Source of the DNA: Paraclostridium tenue | GTDB lineage: Bacteria > Bacillota > Clostridia > Peptostreptococcales > Peptostreptococcaceae | DNA: 64,000 bases | Direction: 5' to 3' | Assembly (NCBI RefSeq): GCF_039521565.1 | Contig: NZ_BAAACP010000008.1 | Span: 1 to 64,000, forward strand | In this document: piece after piece, positions 34,054 through 42,363 of the stretch | Layout: each line of letters begins with the position of its first letter | How positions within the stretch are numbered: the first letter of the stretch is position 1 | The notes under the pieces: model-generated | What the model saw: only the letters and a program-made list of their open reading frames with translations | What the model was told of the DNA's origin: nothing | Database searches by the model: none | Made by a program: the position numbers and the translations under genes

Positions 34054-37000
34054 ATGAAGATATTAGAAGATAGATATATTTTAATAAAAAAAATTTCTGA
34101 AAATCAGAGTTCTAGCATCGAATTATATTTGGGAAGGGATAGTTTAACTGATAATGCTATTGCTATTAAGGTATTTGATTTAGGTGAAAACAAAGAGGGA
34201 AAATTAAGTGAAGAGTTATTTAAAAGAGAATATCAATCATTAAAAAAATTAAGTCATAAAAGTATAGTAAAGTATATTAATTCAGGAAAAGATAAAAATA
34301 AGCTATTTTTAGTTATGGAATATTTAGAACACAAGACACTTAAAGAATATATTAACAATGAACAAGTATTAATGGAAGATAAGATTAATATTGCTATAAG
34401 TATTGTAGAAGCAATAGCATTTGCGCATGAAAAAGGTGTAATACATAGAGATTTAAATCCAAAAAATATTATGATAAATAATCCAAAAGATATACGTATT
34501 ATAGATTTTGGAATAAGTAAAATACTTAGTCATATATACAATGATGAAAATACTGTAAAATGTTATATGACTATAAATTATGCATCACCAGAACAATTAT
34601 TAAGAGAAGATGTAAGAACTCAAAGTGATATTTACTCCTTAGGACTTACACTATCTTATTTATTTTCAGAAAATGACCCTCCAGGAAATAAGAAAGAAAT
34701 TGAGAAGTATATATCAAATATAAGAGTTTCAGAAAATATAAAGAATTTATTAATGGATATGACAAGATATGATATTAATGAGAGATCTGAAAGCATATAT
34801 GAAATAAAGAGAATTTTGCAAAAAGAACTTTTGCTAGCTAAGTCAAAAACTCAGAGATTATATATAAAGTGTAACTCATATATACAAAGAAAACTTATTG
34901 AATTAGGAATGATTACTTATAATGGAGAAGATCATACTATTAAATTTTTAAAGGAAGATTTAACAAGTAGTAGCATATATAAAAATAAAAAAACAGGAAA
35001 TTACTGTCTTATAGGTAGTGATGTTAAATATATATGTACATTAGACTCAAGTAAAAACTTTTTAGATATAAAAAGTGTACATTGTCTTGAAGATCACATA
35101 GAGTGGAATAATGAAATCAACAGAGGTTTTAAAATAGATTTACCATGGATACCCATATATAATAACTTAAGTCAAATTAATGATAGTTTTATTGAAAATT
35201 TAATTCAGCAAGTTGCAGATAAAGAGAGAGAAAGAGATGTAGAAAAATCCAGAAGTAGTGCAAAAGGTATATTATTAGAAAAATGGAACAAATATTTACA
35301 AGAAGAATTTAAAGATGTTGATGAAAAACGAAACTTAGGAAAATATAAAAACTTTGAAATTAATGATACTGGATATAAAATAGATGTTTATTTGACTGAT
35401 GAGGAATTGAGCTCAGAATTACAACTTGGAGATATGATACAGTTAACTGATAAAAAAAATCATCAGATTACTGTAGGGGAATTTGAGGATATAAATAAAA
35501 ATATAATAACTATAAAGTTAGATTCAGAGGTAAATCCATCAGATGTATCAAATATGGGAACTATAGGTATAGATGTTTCAAAGTCTATAAATAGTTTAAG
35601 AAAGTTTGGGAGAGCTTTGAATGCCATAAATACTTCTAGCTGCGTTAACCCATATCTTCCAGATATTATTGCAGATCCCTCTTTAATAGAAATTAATGAG
35701 ATTAATCATATAGATAGAGAACAATATTTTCAAGATATATTAAAAAAATCTAATAGTAGTGCTAGTTTAAATGCAGTAGAAAAAGCATTGGCTACAAAGG
35801 ATTTATTTTTAATACAGGGACCTCCAGGAACAGGAAAAACAACTGTAATTACCGAAATAGTTTGCCAGATATTAAAGGATGAGCCAGATGGAAAGATATT
35901 ATTAGCATCACAATCTCATGTAGCAGTGGATAATGTGGTAACTAAGGTAGCAGAGTTGTTACCAGATAAAAGAATTATAAGAATCGGAAGAAGTGAAAAA
36001 ATATCGGAACAATCCAAAAATTTAATAATGTCTGAACAATTAAATAGATGGGTTGAAAATGTAAAAAAAACATCACGAAAAGCTTTAAAACAGTATGTAA
36101 CAAATTGTATAGGTAATTCACAAAATGTGGAAAAAATCCAAAAAATTACAGAGGAGTGGCATAGAAGGTTAGGAAAACTTGATGAATTTGATGAAATATT
36201 TGCAGAAGGGTCTTCAATTGTAGCTTCAACATGTCTAGGTATTGCATCAAGAAATATTTTAAATTATATGGATTTTGATTGGGTAATCGTTGATGAGGCT
36301 GCTAGAGCAACTCCATTAGAATTATTAGTACCTATAGTAAGAGGTAAGAAAATTATATTAGTTGGAGATCACAGACAACTACCACCTGTTATAAATACTA
36401 AAGTTGATAAAATAAGACTTGAAGAAAAGGGCATCAAAGAAGTTGATTTAGAGAAAAGCTTATTTGAAGATATGTATGATAAAATGACTGATAAACCTAA
36501 ATCAATATTAACTTCACAGTTTAGGATGCATCCAGATATATCTCGTTTAGTATCAGATATTTTTTATCCAGCTATAGAAATAGAAACGGGCATAAGTAAA
36601 AATAATAGAAATCATATGTTAGAATGGTGGCCTAAAACTATAAAATGGATAGATACATCATTATGTAAGGATAAAAAAGAAAAAGATGAAAATTTATCTA
36701 AAAAAAATGATGCAGAAGCTAAGGCTATTTTAAATCAACTAGAAAATATAGAGTCTTCATATAGGAAAGATGGAATAAATAATATTACAGTATCTGTTAT
36801 ATCTGGATATAATGAACAAAAAAAGCTTTTAATTAATTTGATAAAGCCAAATGATAAAAATAGATGGAAAAGTATAAGGATATTCATTGATAATGTAGAT
36901 GCTTTTCAAGGATCTGAAACAGATATAGTGATATATAGTTTAGTAAGAAATAATGATGATTTTAAAATTGGATTTTTATATGATGATAGAAGATTAAATG

Positions 37001-37158
37001 TTGCATTATCTAGAGGGAAAAAATGCCTAATAATAGTGGGAGATATAAAATTTGCTAAAAAAGCAAAATCATTTAGAGGGAATCCATTTACAAATGTAAT
37101 TAAATTTATAGAAAAAAACTCTAAGAGTTGTTTAATAGAGGTGTATGATGAAAATTAA
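34054..37158 (+). CDS. mkoA: Mokosh-like MkoA: Ser/Thr kinase fused to SF1 helicase
   Basis: A 1034-residue protein starting at ATG 34054 (GAGGAGA). Residues 1-260 form a Hanks-type kinase: Lys39 in AIAIK, HRDLNPKN near 132, DFG near 150 and ASPEQ; the glycine loop is poorly kept. A middle region of about 300 residues precedes an SF1 helicase of the COG1112/UPF1 type with GPPGTGKT (about 589), DEAARATP (746), SQFRMHP (821) and DAFQGSE (948). Kinase plus COG1112 helicase with an adjacent PLD-like gene is the published layout of type I Mokosh anti-phage systems. The partner gene overlaps by 14 bases. Confidence 0.85.
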   Translation: MKILEDRYILIKKISENQSSSIELYLGRDSLTDNAIAIKVFDLGENKEGKLSEELFKREYQSLKKLSHKSIVKYINSGKDKNKLFLVMEYLEHKTLKEYINNEQVLMEDKINIAISIVEAIAFAHEKGVIHRDLNPKNIMINNPKDIRIIDFGISKILSHIYNDENTVKCYMTINYASPEQLLREDVRTQSDIYSLGLTLSYLFSENDPPGNKKEIEKYISNIRVSENIKNLLMDMTRYDINERSESIYEIKRILQKELLLAKSKTQRLYIKCNSYIQRKLIELGMITYNGEDHTIKFLKEDLTSSSIYKNKKTGNYCLIGSDVKYICTLDSSKNFLDIKSVHCLEDHIEWNNEINRGFKIDLPWIPIYNNLSQINDSFIENLIQQVADKERERDVEKSRSSAKGILLEKWNKYLQEEFKDVDEKRNLGKYKNFEINDTGYKIDVYLTDEELSSELQLGDMIQLTDKKNHQITVGEFEDINKNIITIKLDSEVNPSDVSNMGTIGIDVSKSINSLRKFGRALNAINTSSCVNPYLPDIIADPSLIEINEINHIDREQYFQDILKKSNSSASLNAVEKALATKDLFLIQGPPGTGKTTVITEIVCQILKDEPDGKILLASQSHVAVDNVVTKVAELLPDKRIIRIGRSEKISEQSKNLIMSEQLNRWVENVKKTSRKALKQYVTNCIGNSQNVEKIQKITEEWHRRLGKLDEFDEIFAEGSSIVASTCLGIASRNILNYMDFDWVIVDEAARATPLELLVPIVRGKKIILVGDHRQLPPVINTKVDKIRLEEKGIKEVDLEKSLFEDMYDKMTDKPKSILTSQFRMHPDISRLVSDIFYPAIEIETGISKNNRNHMLEWWPKTIKWIDTSLCKDKKEKDENLSKKNDAEAKAILNQLENIESSYRKDGINNITVSVISGYNEQKKLLINLIKPNDKNRWKSIRIFIDNVDAFQGSETDIVIYSLVRNNDDFKIGFLYDDRRLNVALSRGKKCLIIVGDIKFAKKAKSFRGNPFTNVIKFIEKNSKSCLIEVYDEN

Positions 37159-38935
37159 AGATATAGTGGTAAATAAATTTAATGATTTACCAGGATATAA
37201 ACTAAAAGGTTATTCAGAAGTCGCTGTACCAATTTTAAAGAGAAGAGTTGAAATTTTAACTGTTAACAAAAAAGCACTACCAGTTGTAGAAGATTTTGTA
37301 CTAAATCTTTACAATGAAAAAGTATCTCTACAAGATATAAAATTAATATTAGGAATAGATGGATACTTAATAGATGAAGCTTTTACAAATTTAATACAAA
37401 GAGATTATATAAGTTTACATGAAAAAACTATAACAGAGAATGGACTGCGATATTTAAGAGAGAACAGTTTAGAAAGTTTAGATAAAAGTGAGATAGCAAT
37501 ATTAATAGATGGATTAACAGGAAAAATCAAAAAGTATATAAATAAGTTTATGGCCGCTAGAAGTGTAAAAGAGAATGGAATAAGGGCATTAAAAGCTAAT
37601 ATTATAGAATCAAATATTAAAGACATAAAATTTAAAGAAATTAAGAGTGTATTTAAACAGTATAAAGAGGATGATGAGGAAACATATTGTGGGAATATAG
37701 TTGATTTTATAGATATAAAAGGTAATACAACACTATATAAAAAGATTGATATACTTATATTTGAAAATGAAAATGAAGATGTAAGAATTGTAGTATTTGA
37801 TGGGTATAATAGAGCTGAAGAGTATGAGGAAGCATTAGTTGAATTTGATAAAAATGGAATAGATTTACTAGATGATAGATTTAATGAATATTTTAAAAGT
37901 AGTAGCGTTATAAAAATAAAAGATATATTAAAAAAACCACAAAGTGAATTTATAAAAGAAGTTAAGTATGAAAACGTAAATAATGTATGTGATCAATATT
38001 TACTAGAAAGTGAAAAAAATAGTAATATAGTAATCACAATACCATTAGTAAGTAAATATAATTTTAAAAATGGATTTTTTTATGATATAGAAAAAGCTAT
38101 TAGCAGAAATATAAACCTAAATATAATTTTATGTGGAGAAGATTATATAGACGGATATCAAAAGAAAAATATTGAAAAAATACAAGAAATATCTAAAAAG
38201 AATGAAAATATATCTATAATTCAATTGCCTAGATACATAAACCCTATGATTTTAAATAAAAAAGAAAGAAAAGCTTTGATTTATTTATATAATAAATCAA
38301 ATATAAGTCTTGATAGAACAACACAAGGTATAGTAGAGAATGCTTTTGAAGTAAAAGATGAAGATTTTAATAATATAAATTTAATTTTACAAGAAACTAT
38401 AAGTAATAGGGATTTAGTTGAAAGAAATGAATATTTTAAAGATTCAAACCATCTAAAGAGAACTATAATGGATATTAAAAGTTTAGTGAGAGATGCTGAT
38501 TCATATATGCGTAGCAATGATGGTATTGGGTGGATTGGAAACGGTGACATACCAGAATTAAACATGTTTTTAGATATGCCAGTTGCTACAGACTATAATA
38601 AGTTTAGAAAGTTTATTGATAGTATTAATAAATCATTAGTAGAATCATTAGATTTAAATGCTAAATCACATAGTAAAAGAAATTATTTCTGGAAAGAGTT
38701 TAAACATGAATACCCGAAACTACAGAAAGTTTTGGATAAAATAAGAACATATAGAAATAAATCGAATCATCTTAAATTAGATGAAAAAAATCAAAAAAAA
38801 TATTTAAAATATTTAAATGAAGATTTAAATGGATACATGCCCGAGTTTATATGTAATGGTTACTCAATATTGCAATATATTATTTTAAATGAATTGAAGG
38901 TATCTATTAAAAATACTATCGAAACTATTAAGTAG
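37145..38935 (+). CDS. MkoB-like partner: PLD-like fold with HEPN-type C-terminus
   Basis: A 596-residue protein whose start overlaps the helicase stop, indicating translational coupling. Residues 1-110 look like winged-helix domains. Residues about 285-400 (NIVITIPLVSKYNFKNGFFY, INLNIILCGEDYIDGYQK, ISIIQLPRYINP) resemble one half of a phospholipase-D fold, but I find no intact HxKx4D site. Near the end (residues 532-542) RTYRNKSNH provides an RN-x3-H motif as in HEPN ribonucleases. It therefore sits where MkoB does but may act by RNA cleavage. Function inferred. Confidence 0.6.
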   Translation: MMKIKDIVVNKFNDLPGYKLKGYSEVAVPILKRRVEILTVNKKALPVVEDFVLNLYNEKVSLQDIKLILGIDGYLIDEAFTNLIQRDYISLHEKTITENGLRYLRENSLESLDKSEIAILIDGLTGKIKKYINKFMAARSVKENGIRALKANIIESNIKDIKFKEIKSVFKQYKEDDEETYCGNIVDFIDIKGNTTLYKKIDILIFENENEDVRIVVFDGYNRAEEYEEALVEFDKNGIDLLDDRFNEYFKSSSVIKIKDILKKPQSEFIKEVKYENVNNVCDQYLLESEKNSNIVITIPLVSKYNFKNGFFYDIEKAISRNINLNIILCGEDYIDGYQKKNIEKIQEISKKNENISIIQLPRYINPMILNKKERKALIYLYNKSNISLDRTTQGIVENAFEVKDEDFNNINLILQETISNRDLVERNEYFKDSNHLKRTIMDIKSLVRDADSYMRSNDGIGWIGNGDIPELNMFLDMPVATDYNKFRKFIDSINKSLVESLDLNAKSHSKRNYFWKEFKHEYPKLQKVLDKIRTYRNKSNHLKLDEKNQKKYLKYLNEDLNGYMPEFICNGYSILQYIILNELKVSIKNTIETIK

Positions 38936-38976
38936 ATTAGATACTTAAAGAGATAATTACAAAAAGATATATTAAA

Positions 38977-39017
38977 TAAAAAACTACAATTAATAATTAT
39001 TAATTGTAGTTTTTTAT
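38977..39017. terminator. Terminator of the Mokosh-like operon
   Basis: Perfect AAAACTACAATTAATAA and TTATTAATTGTAGTTTT arms with T run. Confidence 0.88.
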
Positions 39018-39166
39018 TTAATCTTCATAATATTGATATGCTTACTCAATTTATTAATACTATCATAAATCACCTGAGGATTCCCCTCAATCCTAATTAA
39101 TAAGTACATACTAATAGCAATGGGAAAACCAACATTGGCAATAAGCATTTGAATCTCAGAACTTAT
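39014..39166 (-). pseudogene. YvrJ family protein, start codon lost (copy C)
   Basis: The frame encodes the 50-residue YvrJ protein (SSEIQMLIANVGFPIAISMY, then LLIRIEGN and a short amphipathic tail). The codon that is ATG in the copy at 41923 is ATA here, although GAAAGGAGG upstream is intact. In-frame upstream ATGs have no ribosome binding site. YvrJ proteins are tiny one-helix membrane proteins often encoded with DUF1659 and DUF2922 genes. Confidence 0.6.
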
Positions 39167-39217
39167 AAAAATACCTCCTTTCACATAAAACAAACCATAA
39201 AACAAACCATAAAACAA

Positions 39218-39301
39218 AATTTCAAAGGATACACAAAAATTCTAGCAAGACAATATAAAATAACTAAAGCTCAAACAAGAAATATATTAAAATCAAAATA
39301 A
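39218..39301 (+). pseudogene. C-terminal remnant of a Mor-like regulator
   Basis: Codons FKGYTKILARQYKITKAQ then TRNILKSK and stop match the end of the intact gene at 43999-44253 (FNGDIKILSRKYQISQSQ, IRNILKEK). The following hairpin (TAGAGGGTATAGT...ACTATA) is also shared. The first two thirds of the gene are missing. The rest of 39302-39543 holds nothing else that I can recognise. Confidence 0.65.
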
Positions 39302-39543
39302 TAGAGGGTATAGTATTTCACTATATCTTCTTGACCAAATGATTATATTAAGATTAAACCATAAATAATAATTAACTTATAAATACAAACTTAAAATATA
39401 TGACTATTTGTAACATTGATGTGATAAAAGCAAGTGATAGAGCATAAGTACGCTTTTATGCTAAACTAAAGTGAAATAAAAAAAATAATTCAAGTAAACT
39501 TAAAAAGGACTATAAATTTTAATTCACAGTCCTTCAAATACAT

Positions 39544-40041
39544 CTAAATTTTTAAGCTAGTTGATGTTGTGTTTAAACTTTCTGGTGGGAATAACTTAAA
39601 AAATATTGTTCTCGCAGATGGTGAAACAATGAATAAATTCAATGGTATTGCAAATACAAAATTTTTAACTATATTACTACCATAAGCTGAAAGTAAGTGT
39701 TCATTAAAACCTACATTTACAACAGCTCCATAAAATGACATCCATAATACCATACCACACCCCATGAAAAAGGTCATACAAATAGCTTTCTTTTTAATAG
39801 AATCAGTAGGTTTAATTATTTTAGGCATTATTTTGTTTACAATTTTCCCAACTATAAAAACATCTCCTATTAGTGCAAATAAAAAGGCAGGGATAAATCC
39901 TAATATAGCATGTTTAAGCACATTAAAAGATAAACCTTCCATTAAAGCAATGTTGTAACAGCTCATTATAAATACCATTGATGTACATATCATTAAAATA
40001 AATATAAAATGTTCTACTTTATTTTTTCCCAAATCATTCAT
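39544..40041 (-). CDS. DUF2798 membrane protein
   Basis: About 165 residues with four membrane helices in two DUF2798 repeats (FIFILMICTSMVFIMSCYN and AICMTFFMGCGMVLWMSFYG). ATG 40041 overlaps AAGGAG; a TTG at 40032 has better spacing. It is divergent from a MarR-type gene and its promoter carries the shared TTGACA-containing repeats, so it is the probable target of that regulator. Function unknown. Confidence 0.8.
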   Translation of the reverse strand: MNDLGKNKVEHFIFILMICTSMVFIMSCYNIALMEGLSFNVLKHAILGFIPAFLFALIGDVFIVGKIVNKIMPKIIKPTDSIKKKAICMTFFMGCGMVLWMSFYGAVVNVGFNEHLLSAYGSNIVKNFVFAIPLNLFIVSPSARTIFFKLFPPESLNTTSTSLKI

Positions 40042-40063
40042 CTCCTTATAATAGATTGTAAAC

Positions 40064-40119
40064 TTAGTTGACAAAAATTATTATAAGTTTTTTGAATGAA
40101 AATGTCAATTAGGTTGACA
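40064..40119. promoter_or_regulatory. Divergent promoter and MarR operators
   Basis: Leftward promoter: TTGACA (40108-40103) and TATAAT (40085-40080), spacing 17. The inverted repeat TGTCAATTAGGTTGACA (40103-40119) covers the -35, and TTAGTTGACA (40064-40073) lies at the start point. Both sites share TTAG(G)TTGACA. Confidence 0.7.
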
Positions 40120-40197
40120 AAAATAATGATAATATTAAATTTATAATGTATAATATTCTTAATTGAATATAATATATTTTTAATATAGGAGAGAAAG

Positions 40198-40610
40198 ATG
40201 AATTCATATCTAGATAATTTAAATTTAATAGATTTATTAAGTGAAAAACATGCTCAACTTCGTAAAATTGTTAGGGATAAATGGAGTGAAAATGCTGGAG
40301 AATATATTACAGATACAGAATCATATATTATAGCTTTACTTGAAAGAAAGCCTATGACAGCTTCACAACTTGCTAGAATAATTGATATATCTAGGCAAGG
40401 GGCACATAAAAATACTAAAAATTTAATTGCAAAAGGATATATAGAAATAGAAAATTGTGATAGCTCTTCAAGAGATAAAACACTTATACTAACTGAAAAA
40501 GGTGAAAAATTTTGTAAAGAAACTTTAGTTTTAAAAAATCAATTGAAGAAGTTATTGGTACTGAAAATTTAACAGTTTTAAAGTTATGTCTAAAAGAAAC
40601 TTGGTTTTAA
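40198..40610 (+). pseudogene. MarR family regulator with C-terminal frameshift
   Basis: The first 115 residues are a normal MarR domain (TDTESYIIALLERKPMTASQ, IDISRQGAHKNTKNLIAKGY, DKTLILTEKGE). At about 40537 a missing A shifts the frame, ending it at 40572 as KKLLVLKI. The other frame gives EEVIGTENLTVLKLCLKETW and stops at 40610, which is the usual end of such proteins. DNA binding could survive, since only the dimerisation helix end is changed. Confidence 0.7.
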
Positions 40611-40624
40611 TTACTTTCAAAAAA

Positions 40625-40691
40625 ACTCCCTTATGATAGTCACACTAAAAATCATTGTAAAATATTTTTTAAGTGGATATCATAAGGGAGT
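40625..40691. terminator. Long hairpin between MarR and YvrJ copy B
   Basis: ACTCCCTTATGATA (40625-40638) and TATCATAAGGGAGT (40678-40691), 14 bp perfect, with a 39-base A/T-rich interior. It may be a bidirectional terminator or a tiny palindromic element. Confidence 0.55.
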
Positions 40692-40728
40692 ATGCTATAT
40701 TTAATTTTAAAATTTATACTTACACAAA

Positions 40729-40881
40729 TTACTTAGTCTTTATAACATTAATATTTTTACTCAATTCATTAATACTATCACTAAGCACCTGAAGCTTTTC
40801 CTCAATCCTAATTAATAAATACATACTAATAGCAATAGGAAAACCAACATTGACAATAAGTATTTGAACATCAGAACTCAC
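40729..40881 (-). CDS. YvrJ family protein, diverged copy B
   Basis: A 50-residue protein (VSSDVQILIVNVGFPIAISM, YLLIRIEEKLQVLSDSINEL). The start is GTG at 40881 in place of ATG, and the ribosome binding site has degraded from AAAGGAGG to AAGGAAA with extra bases, so translation is doubtful. One N-terminal membrane helix followed by a basic/amphipathic tail. Duplicate of the gene at 41771. Confidence 0.5.
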   Translation of the reverse strand: MSSDVQILIVNVGFPIAISMYLLIRIEEKLQVLSDSINELSKNINVIKTK

Positions 40882-40935
40882 AAAAACACATATTTCCTTA
40901 TCCTCACAAAAAAAGTGGCAAAGTAAATTGGCGAA

Positions 40936-41012
40936 GAAATTATATGGATTCTGACGCAACGTTAAAGCCACGCCTCACCGGCTTTACAGTGAAGGAAGAA
41001 CCATATAATTTC
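40936..41012 (-). ncRNA. Structured motif copy 2
   Basis: Minus strand: outer stem GAAATTATATGG / CCATATAATTTC (12 bp), internal-loop strands TTCTTCCTTCACT and GTTGCGTCAGAAT, inner stem TAAAGCC / GGCTTTA and loop GGTGAGGCGT. It lies 55 bases before YvrJ copy B in the sense direction. Confidence 0.5.
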
Positions 41013-41206
41013 AAGCTAACCCGAAGCCCCCTAACTAGCCACCAACTAACCCACAACTAAATCAAACTCAGTAAGCATTTGAAAAAACACCCTATAAACT
41101 ACTTATAAATTTTATTTAATAAAGCTAATTACCATTGTTTGCAAAATATAGAAATGATACAATGTGAATAAATAGTAGGGGCTATTAAAAAGGGGGAGAT
41201 TTATAG

Positions 41207-41692
41207 ATGAATATTAAAAAAAATCATAAAATAGAGGATATTTCAAAGTATTTAATTGAAAATTTTAACGCCACAGAAATTACAATAGATGAATTTTTAA
41301 CAAACAATCAAGACATAAGTGAAGATACCTTTGAAGATATTTCAAAAATTTTAAAAATAGAAGATGAAAATATTATTCAAAGTTTATTAAGTGAAAATGA
41401 AAAAGAAGAAATACAAATTACAATAGAACATTTAAATAAAATAGAAGAGGATTTAAAAGAAGATTGTTCTTCATATGTTAATAAAATAAGCACAGGCAAG
41501 CTAATAATTATAATTTTAGAAAGCAAAGATAAAACAACTTTATCTGGATTTACTATGGAAGGTGCTGGTCAAAAATTATTTGATTATTTAATGAGTTTAA
41601 TTGATGAACCTATTGAAAAAACTTCTAACCCAATAGACGAATTAATAGAAGAATTAAGCCATTTTAGACCTTATGGAAAATACTTTAAGTAA
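41207..41692 (+). CDS. Acidic protein of unknown function
   Basis: A 161-residue, strongly acidic, soluble protein with many Glu, Asp and Ile residues. The region KLIIIILESKDKTTLSGFTM, EGAGQKLFDYLMSLID looks like a folded alpha/beta end. AAAGGGGGAG precedes the ATG. It lies on the plus strand between the two duplicated YvrJ segments, so it may have been inserted there. No family recognised. Confidence 0.65.
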   Translation: MNIKKNHKIEDISKYLIENFNATEITIDEFLTNNQDISEDTFEDISKILKIEDENIIQSLLSENEKEEIQITIEHLNKIEEDLKEDCSSYVNKISTGKLIIIILESKDKTTLSGFTMEGAGQKLFDYLMSLIDEPIEKTSNPIDELIEELSHFRPYGKYFK

Positions 41693-41696
41693 AATA

Positions 41697-41734
41697 AAAA
41701 AGTGAGAGTATTACAAACATACACTCACTTTTTA
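41697..41734. terminator. Bidirectional terminator
   Basis: AAAAAGTGAGAGT and ACTCACTTTTT arms around a short loop, between convergent genes. Confidence 0.75.
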
Positions 41735-41770
41735 TATTTATACAAAAACTATCTCAAAACTTAAAATACA

Positions 41771-41923
41771 CTACTTAGCTTTCATAACATTAATATTTTT
41801 ACTCAATTCATTAATACTATCACTAAGAACCTGAAGCTTTCCCTCAATCCTAATTAATAAATACATACTAATAGCAATAGGAAAACCAACATTGGCAATA
41901 AGTGTTTGAATCTCAGAACTCAT
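41771..41923 (-). CDS. YvrJ family protein (intact copy A)
   Basis: A 50-residue protein with one membrane helix (LIANVGFPIAISMYLLIRI) and the conserved tail LQVLSDSINELSKNI. ATG 41923 has GAAAGGAGG. Third gene of the DUF1659-DUF2922-YvrJ cassette common in Clostridia and Bacilli. In Bacillus subtilis yvrJ is linked to the SigO genes; the role of the protein is unknown. A structured motif fills its 5' region. Confidence 0.85.
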   Translation of the reverse strand: MSSEIQTLIANVGFPIAISMYLLIRIEGKLQVLSDSINELSKNINVMKAK

Positions 41924-41988
41924 AAAAATACCTCCTTTCACAATCTCACAAAAAAAGTGGCAAAGCAAGATGGCGAAGGATTAGCGAA

Positions 41989-42065
41989 GAAATTATATGG
42001 AATCTGACGTAACGTTAAAGCCACGCCTCACCGGCTTTACAGTGAAGGAAGAACCATATAATTTC
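41989..42065 (-). ncRNA. Structured motif copy 3
   Basis: Minus strand, nearly identical to copy 2: outer stem GAAATTATATGG / CCATATAATTTC (41989-42000 and 42054-42065), strands TTCTTCCTTCACT and GTTACGTCAGATT, inner stem TAAAGCC / GGCTTTA. It lies between DUF2922 and YvrJ copy A. Confidence 0.5.
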
Positions 42066-42098
42066 AAGCTAACCCGAAGCCCCCTAACTAGCCACCAA

Positions 42099-42329
42099 TT
42101 AAGCCACAACTAAATCAAACTCAGTAGTATCAGTAACAACTATCTTAGCTTCAACAGCACGAACCAAACTAGAATCATAATGATTAAATATATCCTTAGA
42201 AACTATCAAGTCCATACAAGATTTTATCTCAGCTTCAGTTATATCCTCTCTAGGATCATCAACAGATATAGAAACACCTCTGCCTAAATCAGTCATAAAA
42301 CTCATAACAAGTTTTTTCTTAACCTCCAT
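42099..42329 (-). CDS. DUF2922 protein
   Basis: A 76-residue protein matching DUF2922: KKLVMSFMTDLGRGVSISVD, DPREDITEAEIKSCMDLIVS, and the C-terminal TEFDLVV. ATG 42329 has GAAAGGAGGTG. It follows the DUF1659 gene by 34 bp and precedes the structured motif and YvrJ. Function unknown for the family. Confidence 0.88.
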   Translation of the reverse strand: MEVKKKLVMSFMTDLGRGVSISVDDPREDITEAEIKSCMDLIVSKDIFNHYDSSLVRAVEAKIVVTDTTEFDLVVA

Positions 42330-42363
42330 AAAAACACCTCCTTTCAACTAAACTAAATACTAA

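Larger units (their letters stand above)
40729..41072 (-). repeat. Segmental duplicate of 41771-42124
   Basis: The segment repeats, in order, the last codons of DUF2922 (41046-41072), the structured motif and YvrJ, as found at 41771-42124. The two copies are separated by the plus-strand gene 41207-41692. The motif parts are almost identical; the YvrJ leader has diverged. Confidence 0.75.

Noticed and set aside
37145..38935. HxKx4D phospholipase-D site in the Mokosh-like partner protein
   Set aside because: Candidates HEKTITEN and HLKLDEKN lack the final Asp and the GS-x-N that should follow, and lie outside the PLD-like stretch.
40921..42090. Integron attC sites
   Set aside because: Although the repeats are palindromic and lie between small genes, the attC core sites are absent and no integrase gene is present.
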